DNA of 64,000 bases from Paraburkholderia sp. PGU19 (GCF_013426915.1 NZ_AP023182.1:1364001-1428000); one strand, 5' to 3'. Shown: positions 18,546 through 28,871, counted from the first letter of the stretch. Numbers and translations are program-made. Notes: generated by a model from the sequence alone, not told the origin.

Positions 18546-19275
18546 CGTCGTCCAGCAAGCCGTTGCGAACCTGGTCCAGTTGATCGCGCCAGCTGTTGCG
18601 CACGATGCCATGCCGGCCGCCCAGTTCGAGTCCCGCGACCAGCGCGCCGTCGATCTGCGCGTGCCACGCGACAGCATGTCCAAGCGCGGCGGACAGCGCG
18701 GCCTCGCAAGCGCGCTGCTCGTCGGCCGTCAGCGCACGCGGTGCGGTCAATTGCAGTGAGGCGTCCGCCATCAGCTCCTGTCGCGCCGTCGACGAGAGTC
18801 GGTTCACGCCGTCTACGAGTCCGTCGATGAACGGCGCTACCCGTATCGAATCTGGCATGCGCTCCAGCAGCTTGCGCGCAATGTCGACCGCCAGCCGGAC
18901 CGCACGCGCCGATGCCTCGTCGGCCAACGCCGCGCGGTCGCGCTGTATCTCCGCGGCTGCCTCGGCACGCAGGCGGTCGGCGTCGTCATGTGCCGCTGCG
19001 AGAAGCGCGGCGCGCTCGTGGCTCGCCTCGTGTTCGATCTGCGCCAGCGCCTCGGCTCTTCGCGCGGCGAGCTGGGCGTGTTCGGCCGTCATTGCGTCGA
19101 GTTCCGCGCGGGCCGCGAGCTTCGCTGCTTGCGCATCGTCGATGAGCGCCCGCGCCGCAGCCTGGCGCTCCGCGATGATCCTGGCGACGGGACGGAACAG
19201 ATAGCGCTGCAGCAGCCACAGTAGCACCAGCACATTGACCGTCTGCAACGCCAGCGTCGACCAGTCGATCTTCAT
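18532..19275 (-). CDS. atpF: N-ATPase b subunit with delta-like C-terminal domain
   Basis: A 247-residue protein, longer than typical b subunits of about 156 residues. It has one N-terminal membrane helix ([15 protein letters not shown]), a long Ala/Glu/Arg-rich coiled coil (about 40-150), then a globular tail with [21 protein letters not shown], which resembles the C-terminal part of the delta subunit. No separate delta gene is present in the operon, so the stator function appears merged here, as is known for N-ATPases. Confidence 0.88.
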   Translation of the reverse strand: MKIDWSTLALQTVNVLVLLWLLQRYLFRPVARIIAERQAAARALIDDAQAAKLAARAELDAMTAEHAQLAARRAEALAQIEHEASHERAALLAAAHDDADRLRAEAAAEIQRDRAALADEASARAVRLAVDIARKLLERMPDSIRVAPFIDGLVDGVNRLSSTARQELMADASLQLTAPRALTADEQRACEAALSAALGHAVAWHAQIDGALVAGLELGGRHGIVRNSWRDQLDQVRNGLLDDDGHA

Positions 19276-19282
19276 CGCTGCA

Positions 19283-19528
19283 TCACTTCACGAAAGGATT
19301 GGCGAACAGCAGCAGCAACGCGATCACGAGACAGTAGATGGCCATGGTCTCGATCATCGCCAGGCCCACGAACAGCGTTCGGGACAAGGTGCCCGCCGCA
19401 TCGGGCTGCCGCGCGATCGCGTCCATCGCGGCCGCCACCGCGCGGCCTTCGGCCAGCGCCGGACCGATCGCCCCGAACGACACCGCGAGCGCCGCGGCGG
19501 CAATGCTGATGATTTCGATCAGGTTCAT
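19283..19528 (-). CDS. atpE: N-ATPase c subunit (rotor ring)
   Basis: An 81-residue two-helix proteolipid. Helix 1 has P23-x3-E27 and helix 2 has E60-T61 with Y65. Compared with the Ilyobacter c subunit, these match the sodium-ligand positions (Gln32 replaced by Glu27; Glu65 by Glu60; Ser66 by Thr61; Tyr70 by Tyr65). The pattern is consistent with a Na+-binding ring carrying an additional Glu in helix 1. Its start overlaps the atpB stop as ATGA. Confidence 0.92.
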   Translation of the reverse strand: MNLIEIISIAAAALAVSFGAIGPALAEGRAVAAAMDAIARQPDAAGTLSRTLFVGLAMIETMAIYCLVIALLLLFANPFVK

Positions 19529-20223
19529 GCAGGTTCCTTCTGGTTGTTGTCAGCCGGATGCTGCGTATCGCCGACGGCGGCGCCGATGAACACCATCGCG
19601 AGCACGGCGAAGATGTAAGCCTGCACGGCGCCGGTCAGCAGATCCAGCGCCATCAGGGGGATCGGCACGAGCAGGCCCGCGAGCGACAGCACGATGCCCA
19701 CGACGAACACGCCGCTCATCACGTTGCCGAACAGGCGCACGACGAGCGAAAAGGTTCGCGTGAGCTGTTCGACGATGTTCAACGGAATCATCACCCACGT
19801 CGGCTCGGCGAAGGTCGCGAGGTAGCCGCGCACGCCGCGCGAGCGCACGCCGTACACCACTGTCGCGAGCAGCACGAGCAGCGCGAGCGCCGCATCGGTT
19901 TCCAGATGCGCGGTGGGCGGCTCGACGCCAGGCACGAGCGACGACCAGTTGGCGACCAGCACGAACAGGAAGAGCGTGCCGATCAGCGGGCGATACGGCG
20001 CCGGATCGGTCTGCATCGTGTCGCGAATCTGGGCATCGATCGTTTCGACCAGCAGTTCGAGTACCGTCTGCGTTCTGGAGGGCGCGACGGAAAGCTTGCG
20101 CGTCAGCAGCGCTGCGCCGATCGCCATGCACGCAACGATCGTCCAGCCGACGATCACGGACGCGGTGTTCCCAACAGGACCGGCATGCAGAACCGGCGCG
20201 GTGGTCAGCGGCGAGCGGATCAT
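19525..20223 (-). CDS. atpB: N-ATPase a subunit
   Basis: A 232-residue membrane protein with about five helices. The motif VEQLTRTFSLVVRLFGNVMSG contains the essential stator arginine (in VVRLFGN), and the last helices (GAVQAYIFAVLAMVFIG) match subunit a. The ATG at 20223 overlaps the atpR stop as ATGA; longer in-frame upstream readings lie inside atpR and are not used. Confidence 0.92.
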   Translation of the reverse strand: MIRSPLTTAPVLHAGPVGNTASVIVGWTIVACMAIGAALLTRKLSVAPSRTQTVLELLVETIDAQIRDTMQTDPAPYRPLIGTLFLFVLVANWSSLVPGVEPPTAHLETDAALALLVLLATVVYGVRSRGVRGYLATFAEPTWVMIPLNIVEQLTRTFSLVVRLFGNVMSGVFVVGIVLSLAGLLVPIPLMALDLLTGAVQAYIFAVLAMVFIGAAVGDTQHPADNNQKEPA

Positions 20224-20513
20224 GGTTCGGCCCGCCCGAGCGTGAGCGCGATGCTGCGCGTCCACGCGAAGCCGCCTGTTCCTGCGAGCAGGGCCAGCAC
20301 GCCCGCCTTCGCCAGAACGACAAACACGGCCGCCGTCAGCGCGAAACGCGACAGTTGCAGCAGCAGCGCGCCAACCGGGCGCCCTGCAACGAACAGCGCC
20401 GCATTCCTGCGCAGCGAAACAAAGTGCACCGCCCCCACGAGCAAGCCGACTGCAAGCCCGGTGACGAACCATGACAGTGCACTGTACAGATGAGCGAAAG
20501 CTGCATTAGTCAT
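20220..20513 (-). CDS. atpR: N-ATPase-associated membrane protein AtpR
   Basis: A 97-residue protein with three predicted membrane helices (about 12-33, 45-70 and 70-82). AtpR is specific to N-ATPase operons and is thought to help c-ring assembly with AtpQ. Its position between atpQ and atpB is diagnostic. It overlaps atpQ by 8 nt and atpB by 4 nt. Confidence 0.88.
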   Translation of the reverse strand: MTNAAFAHLYSALSWFVTGLAVGLLVGAVHFVSLRRNAALFVAGRPVGALLLQLSRFALTAAVFVVLAKAGVLALLAGTGGFAWTRSIALTLGRAEP

Positions 20514-20820
20514 GATCTCTCCTTTGCTGCCGATGCATCCACTTCCATGCGGCCCATAGGCCGATCGCCGCGCCGATCATCAGTAGCGGCGCCGAGAAAA
20601 ACACTCGCGTTCCCATCAGCCGGTCGAGCCAGCGACCCAGCGCGAGACAGACGAGCGTCGGCAAAACGATCGTCCAGCCGAGAATGCCGATCTGCCCGAG
20701 ACGCGCCGCCAGGGACGGCTCCCGGTCTTCGCGCCCCATGGCGTCGCGATTCGCGGCGCGCCGCGCGGCGTTGGCGACGCGATCGTCAGCGGGGACATGG
20801 CCATTGCGCTGCCTCGTCAT
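20506..20820 (-). CDS. atpQ: N-ATPase-associated AtpI-like protein AtpQ
   Basis: A 104-residue protein. A charged N-terminus precedes two hydrophobic helices (LGWTIVLPTLVCLALGRWLD and LLMIGAAIGLWAAWKW), like AtpI/AF1Q proteins that assist ring assembly. The ATG at 20820 forms an ATGA overlap with the atpC stop, which decides the start. Confidence 0.85.
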   Translation of the reverse strand: MTRQRNGHVPADDRVANAARRAANRDAMGREDREPSLAARLGQIGILGWTIVLPTLVCLALGRWLDRLMGTRVFFSAPLLMIGAAIGLWAAWKWMHRQQRRDHD

Positions 20821-21248
20821 TCGGGTACTCCGCGCGCCGCTTGCGGACGCAGGTAACGCAACATCTGGCGGACTGCGTGAGCGTGCAGACGGGTCTGCTC
20901 GACACGCGCGCGCCGCATCGTATCCAGTTGTGCCGCGCGCACGCCGTGCACCTCGGCCTCCAGCCGTTGTAGGGACTCGCCCAGCACCGCTTCCCTGCAT
21001 GCGATCGACACGGTCGAGCCGTTCGACACGATCAGCACGCCGCCGTCCACCGCGCCAAAATGCGTGATGCCGTCCGGCATCGTCCACCGCACGACGGACG
21101 CGCTGAGCAGCGTCACCATGTCCTCGTGTCCGGCGTGAATGCCGAATCCGCCGCTCTCGTCTTCCGCGCGCAACGAGACGATCGGCGAGCCATCCACCAC
21201 GAGCTGCGCCGGTGTCGCGATGGTCAGTCTGAGCGTCGGGTCCGTCAT
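20817..21248 (-). CDS. atpC: N-ATPase epsilon subunit
   Basis: A 143-residue protein with the N-terminal beta-barrel of epsilon (TLRLTIATPAQLVVDGSPIVSLRAEDESG, then GIHAGHEDMVTLL) and a helical C-terminal tail. It couples the catalytic head to the c ring. It starts 13 nt after atpD. Confidence 0.9.
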   Translation of the reverse strand: MTDPTLRLTIATPAQLVVDGSPIVSLRAEDESGGFGIHAGHEDMVTLLSASVVRWTMPDGITHFGAVDGGVLIVSNGSTVSIACREAVLGESLQRLEAEVHGVRAAQLDTMRRARVEQTRLHAHAVRQMLRYLRPQAARGVPE

Positions 21249-21261
21249 GAGCGCGCCTCCT

Positions 21262-22764
<1,503 letters not shown>

Positions 22765-22793
22765 TCAAGATAACGGCCAGCGCCGGGTTACAA

Positions 22794-22807
22794 CTGATCC
22801 TGATCAA
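22794..22807. promoter_or_regulatory. near-consensus FNR-type box upstream of the N-ATPase operon
   Basis: Read on the minus strand it is TTGAT-N4-ATCAG, nine of ten consensus bases. TATCTT at 22772-22767 is 28.5 bp from its centre. Confidence 0.7.
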
Positions 22808-22873
22808 TGACTGCACGCATGCGTTGCATCGCGAAAGCGAGGTCCGGTGTGTTTCGCTGAAAACGGGCAGCGA

Positions 22874-22887
22874 TTGACAGGGATCAA
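22874..22887. promoter_or_regulatory. FNR-type box upstream of the LemA-like gene
   Basis: Perfect TTGA-N6-TCAA; TACGCT at 22909-22914 lies 28.5 bp from the centre, predicting a start near 22922. Confidence 0.75.
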
Positions 22888-22951
22888 TCAGATCTGCGCA
22901 CGCCCGTCTACGCTCGATCTGATGGACAACACCTCGCGCGCGGCCGACACG

Positions 22952-23563
22952 ATGAAAACCATCCTGATCATTGCCGTCCTGTTTGCCATCCATGCGCTGG
23001 CCAGCTGTGGAATCGCCCCGTCGCTCCATGGGAATGACCAGGTCAAGACCGCTTTTGCCGACGTCATCACGCTCTACGACGAACGCCTGGCACTGGTCGA
23101 TGAAACGACCGCCCTCGCCCGCCGCTATCTGCCTGCGGAGGCATCGACGCTGAGGACCGTTTCAGATGCCCGCTCAGTCATCGAAGCCTTGCATGCGACG
23201 CCGGCACTCGTCGACCAACCCGCGTTGTTCGAACGCTTCGATGTGGCGCAGCGTCAGATGACGGATGCGATCTCGGAACTCATGATCGTGTGCGAATCGG
23301 TGCGCCGGCTCGACACGGCGCCACGCTTTCAGACGCTGCAAATGCGGCTTGCGTCGTCGGCGGCGCGCATCGCGGCTGGGCGAGATCGCTACGACCACGC
23401 AGCCCTTCAATACAACGCGACGTTGCACCGGTTCCCGCTTGATCTGGCGGAAGCCCTGCATGCGGATCAGGACAACCCCACCTTCACCACCCGGGACGGC
23501 TCGCCCGTGCACCGCCGTCCGCGCACGGACTTCGGTACACTGCGCGGCTCGCTGCGTGTTTGA
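22952..23563 (+). CDS. LemA-like lipoprotein
   Basis: A 203-residue exported protein. The N-terminus is a lipoprotein signal (MKTILIIAVLFAIHALASC), and the rest is helical with the LemA-type closing region: SSAARIAAGRDRYDHAALQYNATLHRFP corresponds to the conserved R-x-x-Y-N-x-x-V-x-x-Y-N block. LemA function is poorly known; some link it to membrane stress. The ATG at 22952 is preferred because the predicted transcript starts at about 22922, which excludes the ATG there. Confidence 0.75.
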   Translation: MKTILIIAVLFAIHALASCGIAPSLHGNDQVKTAFADVITLYDERLALVDETTALARRYLPAEASTLRTVSDARSVIEALHATPALVDQPALFERFDVAQRQMTDAISELMIVCESVRRLDTAPRFQTLQMRLASSAARIAAGRDRYDHAALQYNATLHRFPLDLAEALHADQDNPTFTTRDGSPVHRRPRTDFGTLRGSLRV

Positions 23564-23574
23564 CCGGGCAAGGC

Positions 23575-23600
23575 AAACGGACACGCCGCTTTGTCCGTTT
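23575..23600. terminator. bidirectional hairpin terminator
   Basis: A 9-bp perfect stem AAACGGACA / TGTCCGTTT with an 8-nt loop, between the convergent LemA-like and phaB genes. A-tract and T-tract flanks make it usable in both directions. Confidence 0.7.
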
Positions 23601-23609
23601 GTCCGGCCG

Positions 23610-24357
23610 TCACGCCATGTGCATTCCGCCGTTGATGGCCAGGTCAGCTCCCGTGATGAAGGCCGCGCTATCGGAACATAGAAACGCGACCAAAGCCGCC
23701 ACTTCCTCCGGCCGTCCAAGACGTCCGACGGGAATCTGCGGCAGGATTTTCGTTTCCATGATGTCGCGCGGCACTGCCTCGACCATCGCCGTCGCGAGAT
23801 AGCCCGGCGATACCGTATTGACCGTGACGCCGCGCTTCGCGACTTCCAGCGCGAGCGCCTTCGTAAATCCATGTACGCCGGCCTTGGCCGCCGAATAGTT
23901 GGTCTGCCCGAACGCACCCCGCGATCCGTTCACCAATCCGATGTTGACGATGCGCCCATAGCCGCGTTCGACCATACCAGGCAAGAACGGCTTCGTCATG
24001 TTGAACAGACCGTCGAGATCCGTTCGCAGCACGCTGCCCCAATCGGCTTTGCTCATACGGGGCAAACGTCGCATCGCGTGTAATGCCCGCATTGTTGATC
24101 AGGATGTCCACCTTCCCGAGTTCATCGAGCACGCGGCGTGCGCAACGCTCGCACGAATCGAAGTCGGCGACGTCGGCCTCGTACGCCCGAAAGTTTCGGC
24201 CCGCGTCGCGCTCCTTCATCAGCCATGTCGCGACGTGATCGTTACGCGCCGAATACGACATCGCCACGGTGACGCCTGCATCGTGAAGCGCCTGGCTGAT
24301 CGTAGCGCCAAGGCCGCCCTTGCCACCCGTGACAAAAGCCACACGTTCTGTTTTCAT
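23610..24357 (-). pseudogene. phaB: acetoacetyl-CoA reductase, frameshifted and lacking the catalytic Ser
   Basis: A short-chain dehydrogenase that would reduce acetoacetyl-CoA to hydroxybutyryl-CoA for PHB. The ATG at 24357 has AGGAG. The Rossmann start FVTGGKGGLG and NNAGITRD lie in one frame; from MSKADWGSVLRTDLDGLFN the homology is in the next frame, so a run of four G (plus strand 24059-24062) has one base too many. The second part keeps NYSAAKAG (catalytic Tyr and Lys) and ends GGMHMA like PhaB. The usual catalytic Ser in N-I-S-S-x-N-G is Leu here (NIGLVNG). It may be inactive even if the frame is a sequencing artefact. Confidence 0.85.
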
Positions 24358-24358
24358 C

Positions 24359-24853
24359 TCAGGCTCCTGCTGTTGCACGATTGGCAGGTGCGCGCGACTG
24401 CACCACGGACGAGCGCACGACGCTCAGCATTTCGTCCTGACACGCGCGCAGCCATGCGCTAAAACTGCCAAAGGGTGCATCGGCACCAGGCAGCTTTTGC
24501 AGCGGAGCGAACCAGAACAGTCGCCATGCGCTCGAAAGGTGCGTGAGTTCGTCGATCAGTCCGGCCTGGTGCTGCGCGGCATTCAGCGCAGCGTCGCCCC
24601 AGATAGAAAAGGTCTCGTTCGCATAGGCCTGCATCGTGCACTGCAGGGCCGATGTGAACGCATACACGTCGCCCGATTGCGTCAGTGCCGCCTCGATACG
24701 GTGCAAGGCGTCGCGATCCCGCCTGATGACCCGGCTCTCCAACGCGTTCAGATCGCGCCGCCAGTCTTCCACGAGTTCAGCCAGCCGGATCGGCTCAGCC
24801 AGTTCGGCCCGGCAAATCTCGATTGGCGCGGCAGCGTCGGGTAACCGGTTCAT
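24359..24853 (-). CDS. hypothetical protein, possible phasin
   Basis: A 164-residue all-helical protein without cysteine motifs or membrane segments. It ends one base before phaB, so the two form an operon, which suggests a PHB-granule or PHB-metabolism role. The segment TMQAYANETFSIWGDAALNAAQ resembles the amphipathic helices of phasins, but this is an inference. An FNR-type box with TAGAGT predicts transcription from about 24900. Confidence 0.6.
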   Translation of the reverse strand: MNRLPDAAAPIEICRAELAEPIRLAELVEDWRRDLNALESRVIRRDRDALHRIEAALTQSGDVYAFTSALQCTMQAYANETFSIWGDAALNAAQHQAGLIDELTHLSSAWRLFWFAPLQKLPGADAPFGSFSAWLRACQDEMLSVVRSSVVQSRAPANRATAGA

Positions 24854-24934
24854 GATGCTTGCTCCTCGTGGAATGCGGTCTGTGCGTCCGTACGAGCGTC
24901 CATCTCCACTCTAGCCGCGCGTGCTGCGTTGCGA

Positions 24935-24948
24935 TTGACATGTATCAA
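24935..24948. promoter_or_regulatory. FNR-type box for the leftward phasin-like/phaB operon
   Basis: Perfect TTGA-N6-TCAA; minus-strand TAGAGT at 24913-24908 lies 28.5 bp from the centre. Confidence 0.75.
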
Positions 24949-24970
24949 GCCGGCCGGCCACCGCAGACGG

Positions 24971-24984
24971 TTGATCTGCATCAA
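24971..24984. promoter_or_regulatory. FNR-type box for the rightward USP operon
   Basis: Perfect TTGA-N6-TCAA, 36 bp from the previous box; TAGACT at 25006-25011 lies 28.5 bp from the centre. Confidence 0.78.
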
Positions 24985-25065
24985 CCGGCCCGGAAGAACG
25001 GGTCATAGACTCCAGTGCACCGCGGGCGCTGCCCGTTTATCCGCATTCCTTCGGGAGCATTGGCG

Positions 25066-25905
25066 ATGAGCTACACAAGCATCCTTGTTCATCTGGATAC
25101 CAGCACGCATGCAAATGCGCGACTCGAACTGGCGGCGCAGTTAGCGCACCGCTTTCACGCGAAACTGACGGGGGTGTTTTCGGCCTACGTGCCAGACTCG
25201 CACACCCTGTTCATCATGGCGGGCACGGCCAGCTATTACGCCGAACACGCGCGCCAACGGCAGGAGCAGCGTGACGAACTCAAACGCCTCTTTCACGCCG
25301 AACTGGCCCGACTGGAAGTCGACGGACAGTGGATCTCGGCCGAAGGCTATCCAAATGAAGCGATGCCGCCGTATTCGCGTCTTGCCGATCTGGTCGTCGC
25401 CGGGCAGACGGACCTGAACGATCCGGAGTCGTTCGTCGCCGAGCAGTTCGTCGAGAATCTGATCATGGCTGCCGGCCGGCCGGTGCTTCTGATGCCGTCG
25501 AGCGGCTCGTTCGCGGACTGCGGCAAGCATGTGCTGATTGCGTGGGACGGCAGCCGCGAAGCGACCCGCGCCCTGCACGATGCGATGCCCTTTCTGTCGA
25601 ATGCCACAAACGTCACGCTGCTCACGATCAACGCGGATCGCGATGAACCGGCGGGCCACCGTATTCCAGGCGCCGACATTGCGCTGACGCTTGCGCGTCA
25701 TGGCGTGAAGGTCGAAGTGCGCGAAGTCAACGCCGATCGCTACGCGCCCGTCGGAGAAGTGCTGTTGTCCCAGGCGGCGGATCGCGGTTGCGATCTGGTC
25801 GTGATGGGCGCCTACGCGCATACCCGTCTGCGTGAACTCGTGATGGGCGGCGCTACGCGAACGCTGCTCCGGTCGATGACCGTGCCCGTTCTGTTCTCAC
25901 ACTAG
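25066..25905 (+). CDS. tandem-domain universal stress protein
   Basis: A 279-residue protein made of two USP folds, the second starting near VLIAWDGSREATRAL (about residue 160). The second half ends VMGAYAHTRLRELVMGGATRTLLRSM, a variant of the nucleotide-binding loop. First gene of a three-USP operon. The ATG at 25066 has GGGAG upstream, and the FNR-type promoter predicts a transcript start near 25019. Confidence 0.93.
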   Translation: MSYTSILVHLDTSTHANARLELAAQLAHRFHAKLTGVFSAYVPDSHTLFIMAGTASYYAEHARQRQEQRDELKRLFHAELARLEVDGQWISAEGYPNEAMPPYSRLADLVVAGQTDLNDPESFVAEQFVENLIMAAGRPVLLMPSSGSFADCGKHVLIAWDGSREATRALHDAMPFLSNATNVTLLTINADRDEPAGHRIPGADIALTLARHGVKVEVREVNADRYAPVGEVLLSQAADRGCDLVVMGAYAHTRLRELVMGGATRTLLRSMTVPVLFSH

Positions 25906-25921
25906 TCGTGGAAGGATTGCC

Positions 25922-26425
25922 ATGTACAACCGCATACTCATCGCACTCGACGGCAGCGACACCGCGTCGCGCGCCCTCGATATCGCTCTGGACCTCGCCG
26001 CCGAACACGATGCTCAGGTCCTGCCGCTGTACGTGATCGACGTGCCCATGATCGCCTATAACGTGCCCGGCTTCGATCCTTCCATCATCCGCGATGCTTT
26101 CGACGAGGAAGGCAAGCGCATCGCCTCCGATGCGAGCGCACGAATCGCACGACGCGGCATGACAGGCACGCCGCGTGTCGTCGAAGTCGCCCCTCCCGGA
26201 GAGGACGTCGCCCATCGCATCAACGAAACGGCCGACGAGTGGCGCGCCGATCTCATCGTCATGGGCACGCATGGACGACGGGGCTTCCGGCGTATGGTGC
26301 TGGGCAGTGTCGCCGAACGGGTGTTGCGAGGCGCGGCCTGTCCCGTCCTGATGATTCCGGCGAACACCGCCGGATCGACTTCGGAGACGGCAACCGACAC
26401 ACCTGCCGAAAAGGAACTGACATGA
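25922..26425 (+). CDS. universal stress protein (single domain)
   Basis: A 167-residue USP opening MYNRILIALDGSDTAS, with the ATP-binding loop GTHGRRGFRRMVLGSVAE. It follows the tandem USP by 16 nt, with GGAAGG before its ATG. Its stop overlaps the next USP start as ATGA, so the three are translated together. Confidence 0.95.
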   Translation: MYNRILIALDGSDTASRALDIALDLAAEHDAQVLPLYVIDVPMIAYNVPGFDPSIIRDAFDEEGKRIASDASARIARRGMTGTPRVVEVAPPGEDVAHRINETADEWRADLIVMGTHGRRGFRRMVLGSVAERVLRGAACPVLMIPANTAGSTSETATDTPAEKELT

Positions 26426-27255
26426 GTTACAAGACTCTGCTCGTCCACATTGACGATAGCCGTCACAGCGCAGCCCGAATCGCGCTTTCGCTTGATCTCG
26501 CGAAGCGTTGGGATGCCCATCTGATCGGCCTCTATGCCGTTTGCACCGATCTGCTGCCCGACGCTCTGAAGCAGAGCCAAAGCCGCCCGTTCGCGGAACT
26601 CGAGGCCCGCCACGCCGAACTCCGGCAGAAAGCGCATGACAGCTTTCTCGCCGCTGCGGAACAGGCTGGCCACCGCAGCGTCGAATGGCGTGCGCCGCGC
26701 GGACCCGCGCCGGAAGTGGCGATGCTTCATGCCCGCCATGCCGACCTGCTGATCCTGGGTCAGGACGATTCGAAAGACGCCGCTTCGTATGTGGCGCCCA
26801 ATTTCGTCGGCAATCTCGTGCTCGACGCAGGCCGTCCGGCGCTCATCGTTCCTCATGCGGGCACGGTGCACGGGTTGGGCGAAAACGTGCTGATCGCCTG
26901 GGACGGCAGCCGCGAAGCCGCTCGCGCCGTGGCAGACGCACTGCCGCTGCTCGAGCGTGCCCGCTACGTGACCGTCGACATCGTGCAACATGCTGACGGG
27001 CCCCGCGACGCGCCCGTCGGAATCGACGTCGCGGCGTGGCTCGATACGCATGGGGTGACCACATCGTTTGCTACCACCCGCACTCATATCGGAGCGAATG
27101 CCGGCGCCACGCTGCTCAACCGGGCGTCGGATTTGCACATCGATCTGCTGGTGATGGGCGCTTACGGCCATTCCCGCGCACGCGAGCGCGTGTTCGGCGG
27201 TGTTACGCGAACGATGCTGGAATCGATGACCTTGCCCGTGCTGATGTCGCATTGA
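26422..27255 (+). CDS. tandem-domain universal stress protein
   Basis: A 277-residue two-domain USP, paralogous to the first gene of the operon (shared ALIVPHAGTVHG, ENVLIAWDGSREAAR and VMGAYGHSRARERVFGG segments). The start is fixed by the ATGA overlap with the previous gene. It ends before a strong hairpin. Confidence 0.94.
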   Translation: MSYKTLLVHIDDSRHSAARIALSLDLAKRWDAHLIGLYAVCTDLLPDALKQSQSRPFAELEARHAELRQKAHDSFLAAAEQAGHRSVEWRAPRGPAPEVAMLHARHADLLILGQDDSKDAASYVAPNFVGNLVLDAGRPALIVPHAGTVHGLGENVLIAWDGSREAARAVADALPLLERARYVTVDIVQHADGPRDAPVGIDVAAWLDTHGVTTSFATTRTHIGANAGATLLNRASDLHIDLLVMGAYGHSRARERVFGGVTRTMLESMTLPVLMSH

Positions 27256-27300
27256 GCTGAGCGCAAACGGTGCGACACGCACTCAACTGACGCAAACAAA

Positions 27301-27336
27301 GGCGTGACACCATGTATATCGGGTCGGTGTCACGCC
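27301..27336. terminator. hairpin terminator after the USP operon
   Basis: An 11-bp perfect stem GGCGTGACACC / GGTGTCACGCC with a 14-nt loop, between the USP operon and a convergent USP pseudogene. Confidence 0.7.
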
Positions 27337-27420
27337 ATCTTGTCGTTTCGGCCAGGCGCGGTAGAAGAAGTAGTGTGTGCGAGCGGTATCGGCCTGACCG
27401 GGACGCCGCGTCGCGACGCG

Positions 27421-27889
27421 TCACGCTTGTGTACGTGCGCTGGAGCCATCATGCCGGAGCAGCAGAACAGGCCGCTGCGTCGAGCGTACGAGCGACTCCG
27501 CGACGCTGCCGAGCAGGAACCGCTGGGCGCCGCGCCTTCCGTGCGTACCGATCACGATGATGTCGGCGTCGCATTCTTCGGCTGCGCGCGCCAATACCTC
27601 GGACACGCTTTCACCGTACGCATCGATCGCGCGCGTTTTCCCGCTGACGCCCGATTCCCTGAACAGCGCATTCGCCTCGTCGAATATGCGCGTGGCAGCG
27701 TTTGACGCGGCGGAAGGTTCGGGTTCGAACTCGAACCGCGCCGCTCACCTCCCCCGGCCACCGGCCACGGTCCACGACCTACAGCGCATACACCACGCCA
27801 CTCGAGAGTTTCGCGAGCCTGACCGCCTCGCCCAGCGCGCTCTGCGCGCTCGCGCTGTCGTCAAGCGCAACAAGGATTCGGTCGTACAT
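27421..27889 (-). pseudogene. degenerate universal stress protein
   Basis: The ATG at 27889, preceded by GGAGGT, begins MYDRILVALDDSASAQSAL, a normal USP start. Codon 37 is TAG where an aromatic residue is expected (YAL-stop-VVD). Farther on, near 27720-27745, the homology moves to another frame, which then reads SVSEVLARAAEECDADIIVIGTHGRRGAQRFLLGSVAE to the stop at 27421. Two independent lesions make a base-call error unlikely. The FNR-type box upstream is still intact. Confidence 0.85.
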
Positions 27890-27977
27890 GATGAACCTCC
27901 AGTCGTGATGCCTCGGCCAACCGGAACGGGAACCAGGCTGCATGACAGGCAGTGTGTTCCTGTCCCAAGGTGATCGA

Positions 27978-27991
27978 TTGACTCAGGTCAA
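27978..27991. promoter_or_regulatory. FNR-type box upstream of the USP pseudogene
   Basis: Perfect TTGA-N6-TCAA; minus-strand CACACT at 27956-27951 lies 28.5 bp from the centre. Confidence 0.65.
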
Positions 27992-27999
27992 CCGGACGG

Positions 28000-28226
28000 T
28001 GGTCCTGCGAATGCTGCGTGACGATCATCTTATGTAAGCGCACAAGAAGGCGAATTTTTTGGGGTCACGTGCGTGACATACGAACGCGTACAATTAAACG
28101 ATATCGAACGTCAGTCGTGCCGGACAGCGCCTGGAAGCAGCCATGCGTCGTCGGGGCGACAGACAGCGGCTTCGCGAAATCGGTCAAGTTTCACCGGCAC
28201 TCTGTCAGCCAGGAAGAAACCCAACC
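28000..28226. other. gene-free stretch before the response regulator
   Basis: Together with the USP leader this gives about 336 bp without a gene (27890-28226). It holds the FNR-type box at 27978 and presumably the promoter of the response regulator, but no FNR-type box or clear -35/-10 pair was found close to that gene. Confidence 0.4.
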
Positions 28227-28871
28227 ATGATCAAGGTACTGTTGGCCGACGACCATGCGCTAGTACGCGACGGCTTGCGTCACATTCTCCAGAGCGCCAG
28301 CGGATTCGAAGTGGCTGGCGAAGCATGGGACGGCGTCACCACGATCGCGCTCATTCGCTCAACGCAGGCGCAAGTGCTGGTTCTCGACCTGACGATGCCG
28401 GGCCGCAACGGCATCGAACTCATCAAGCAGATCAAGGACGAGCAACCTGCGTTGCGCATCCTCGTGCTGACGATGCACGCGGAGCAACAGTACGCAGTCC
28501 GCGCATTCAAGGCGGGCGCCTCTGGCTATCTGACGAAGGAAAGCGCAAGCGGGGAGCTCGTCAACGCCGTCACGAAGATAGCGGGCGGCGGTGTGTACAT
28601 CAGCCTGGCGATGGCTGAACGCTTCGCGCAAACGCTGAACCAGCCTGTCGAAGCGCTGCCGCATCAACGGCTCTCGGACCGTGAGTTCGATGTCTTCAGA
28701 CGAATCGTCTCCGGTCAGAGCATTACGGAGATCGCCCACGAACTCTGTGTGAGCGTCAAGACGGTCAGCACGCACAAGACACGCGTGCTCGAGAAAATGC
28801 AGATGGCCAATGAGAACGCGCTCGTGCGATACGCGATTCGCAATAAGCTTGTCGATTACGACGACATATAA
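28227..28871 (+). CDS. NarL/FixJ-family response regulator
   Basis: A 214-residue two-component regulator. The receiver domain (residues 1-125) has the acidic pair DD near residue 9, the phospho-acceptor Asp in VLVLDLTMPG (about 56), and LTMHAEQQ with K in LTKESA. The C-terminal LuxR-type helix-turn-helix contains LSDREFDVFRRIVSGQSITEIAHELCVSVKTVSTHK. AGGAAG precedes the ATG. Its partner may be the PAS kinase at 31581, which is truncated. Likely a redox or oxygen-linked regulator by context. Confidence 0.93.
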   Translation: MIKVLLADDHALVRDGLRHILQSASGFEVAGEAWDGVTTIALIRSTQAQVLVLDLTMPGRNGIELIKQIKDEQPALRILVLTMHAEQQYAVRAFKAGASGYLTKESASGELVNAVTKIAGGGVYISLAMAERFAQTLNQPVEALPHQRLSDREFDVFRRIVSGQSITEIAHELCVSVKTVSTHKTRVLEKMQMANENALVRYAIRNKLVDYDDI

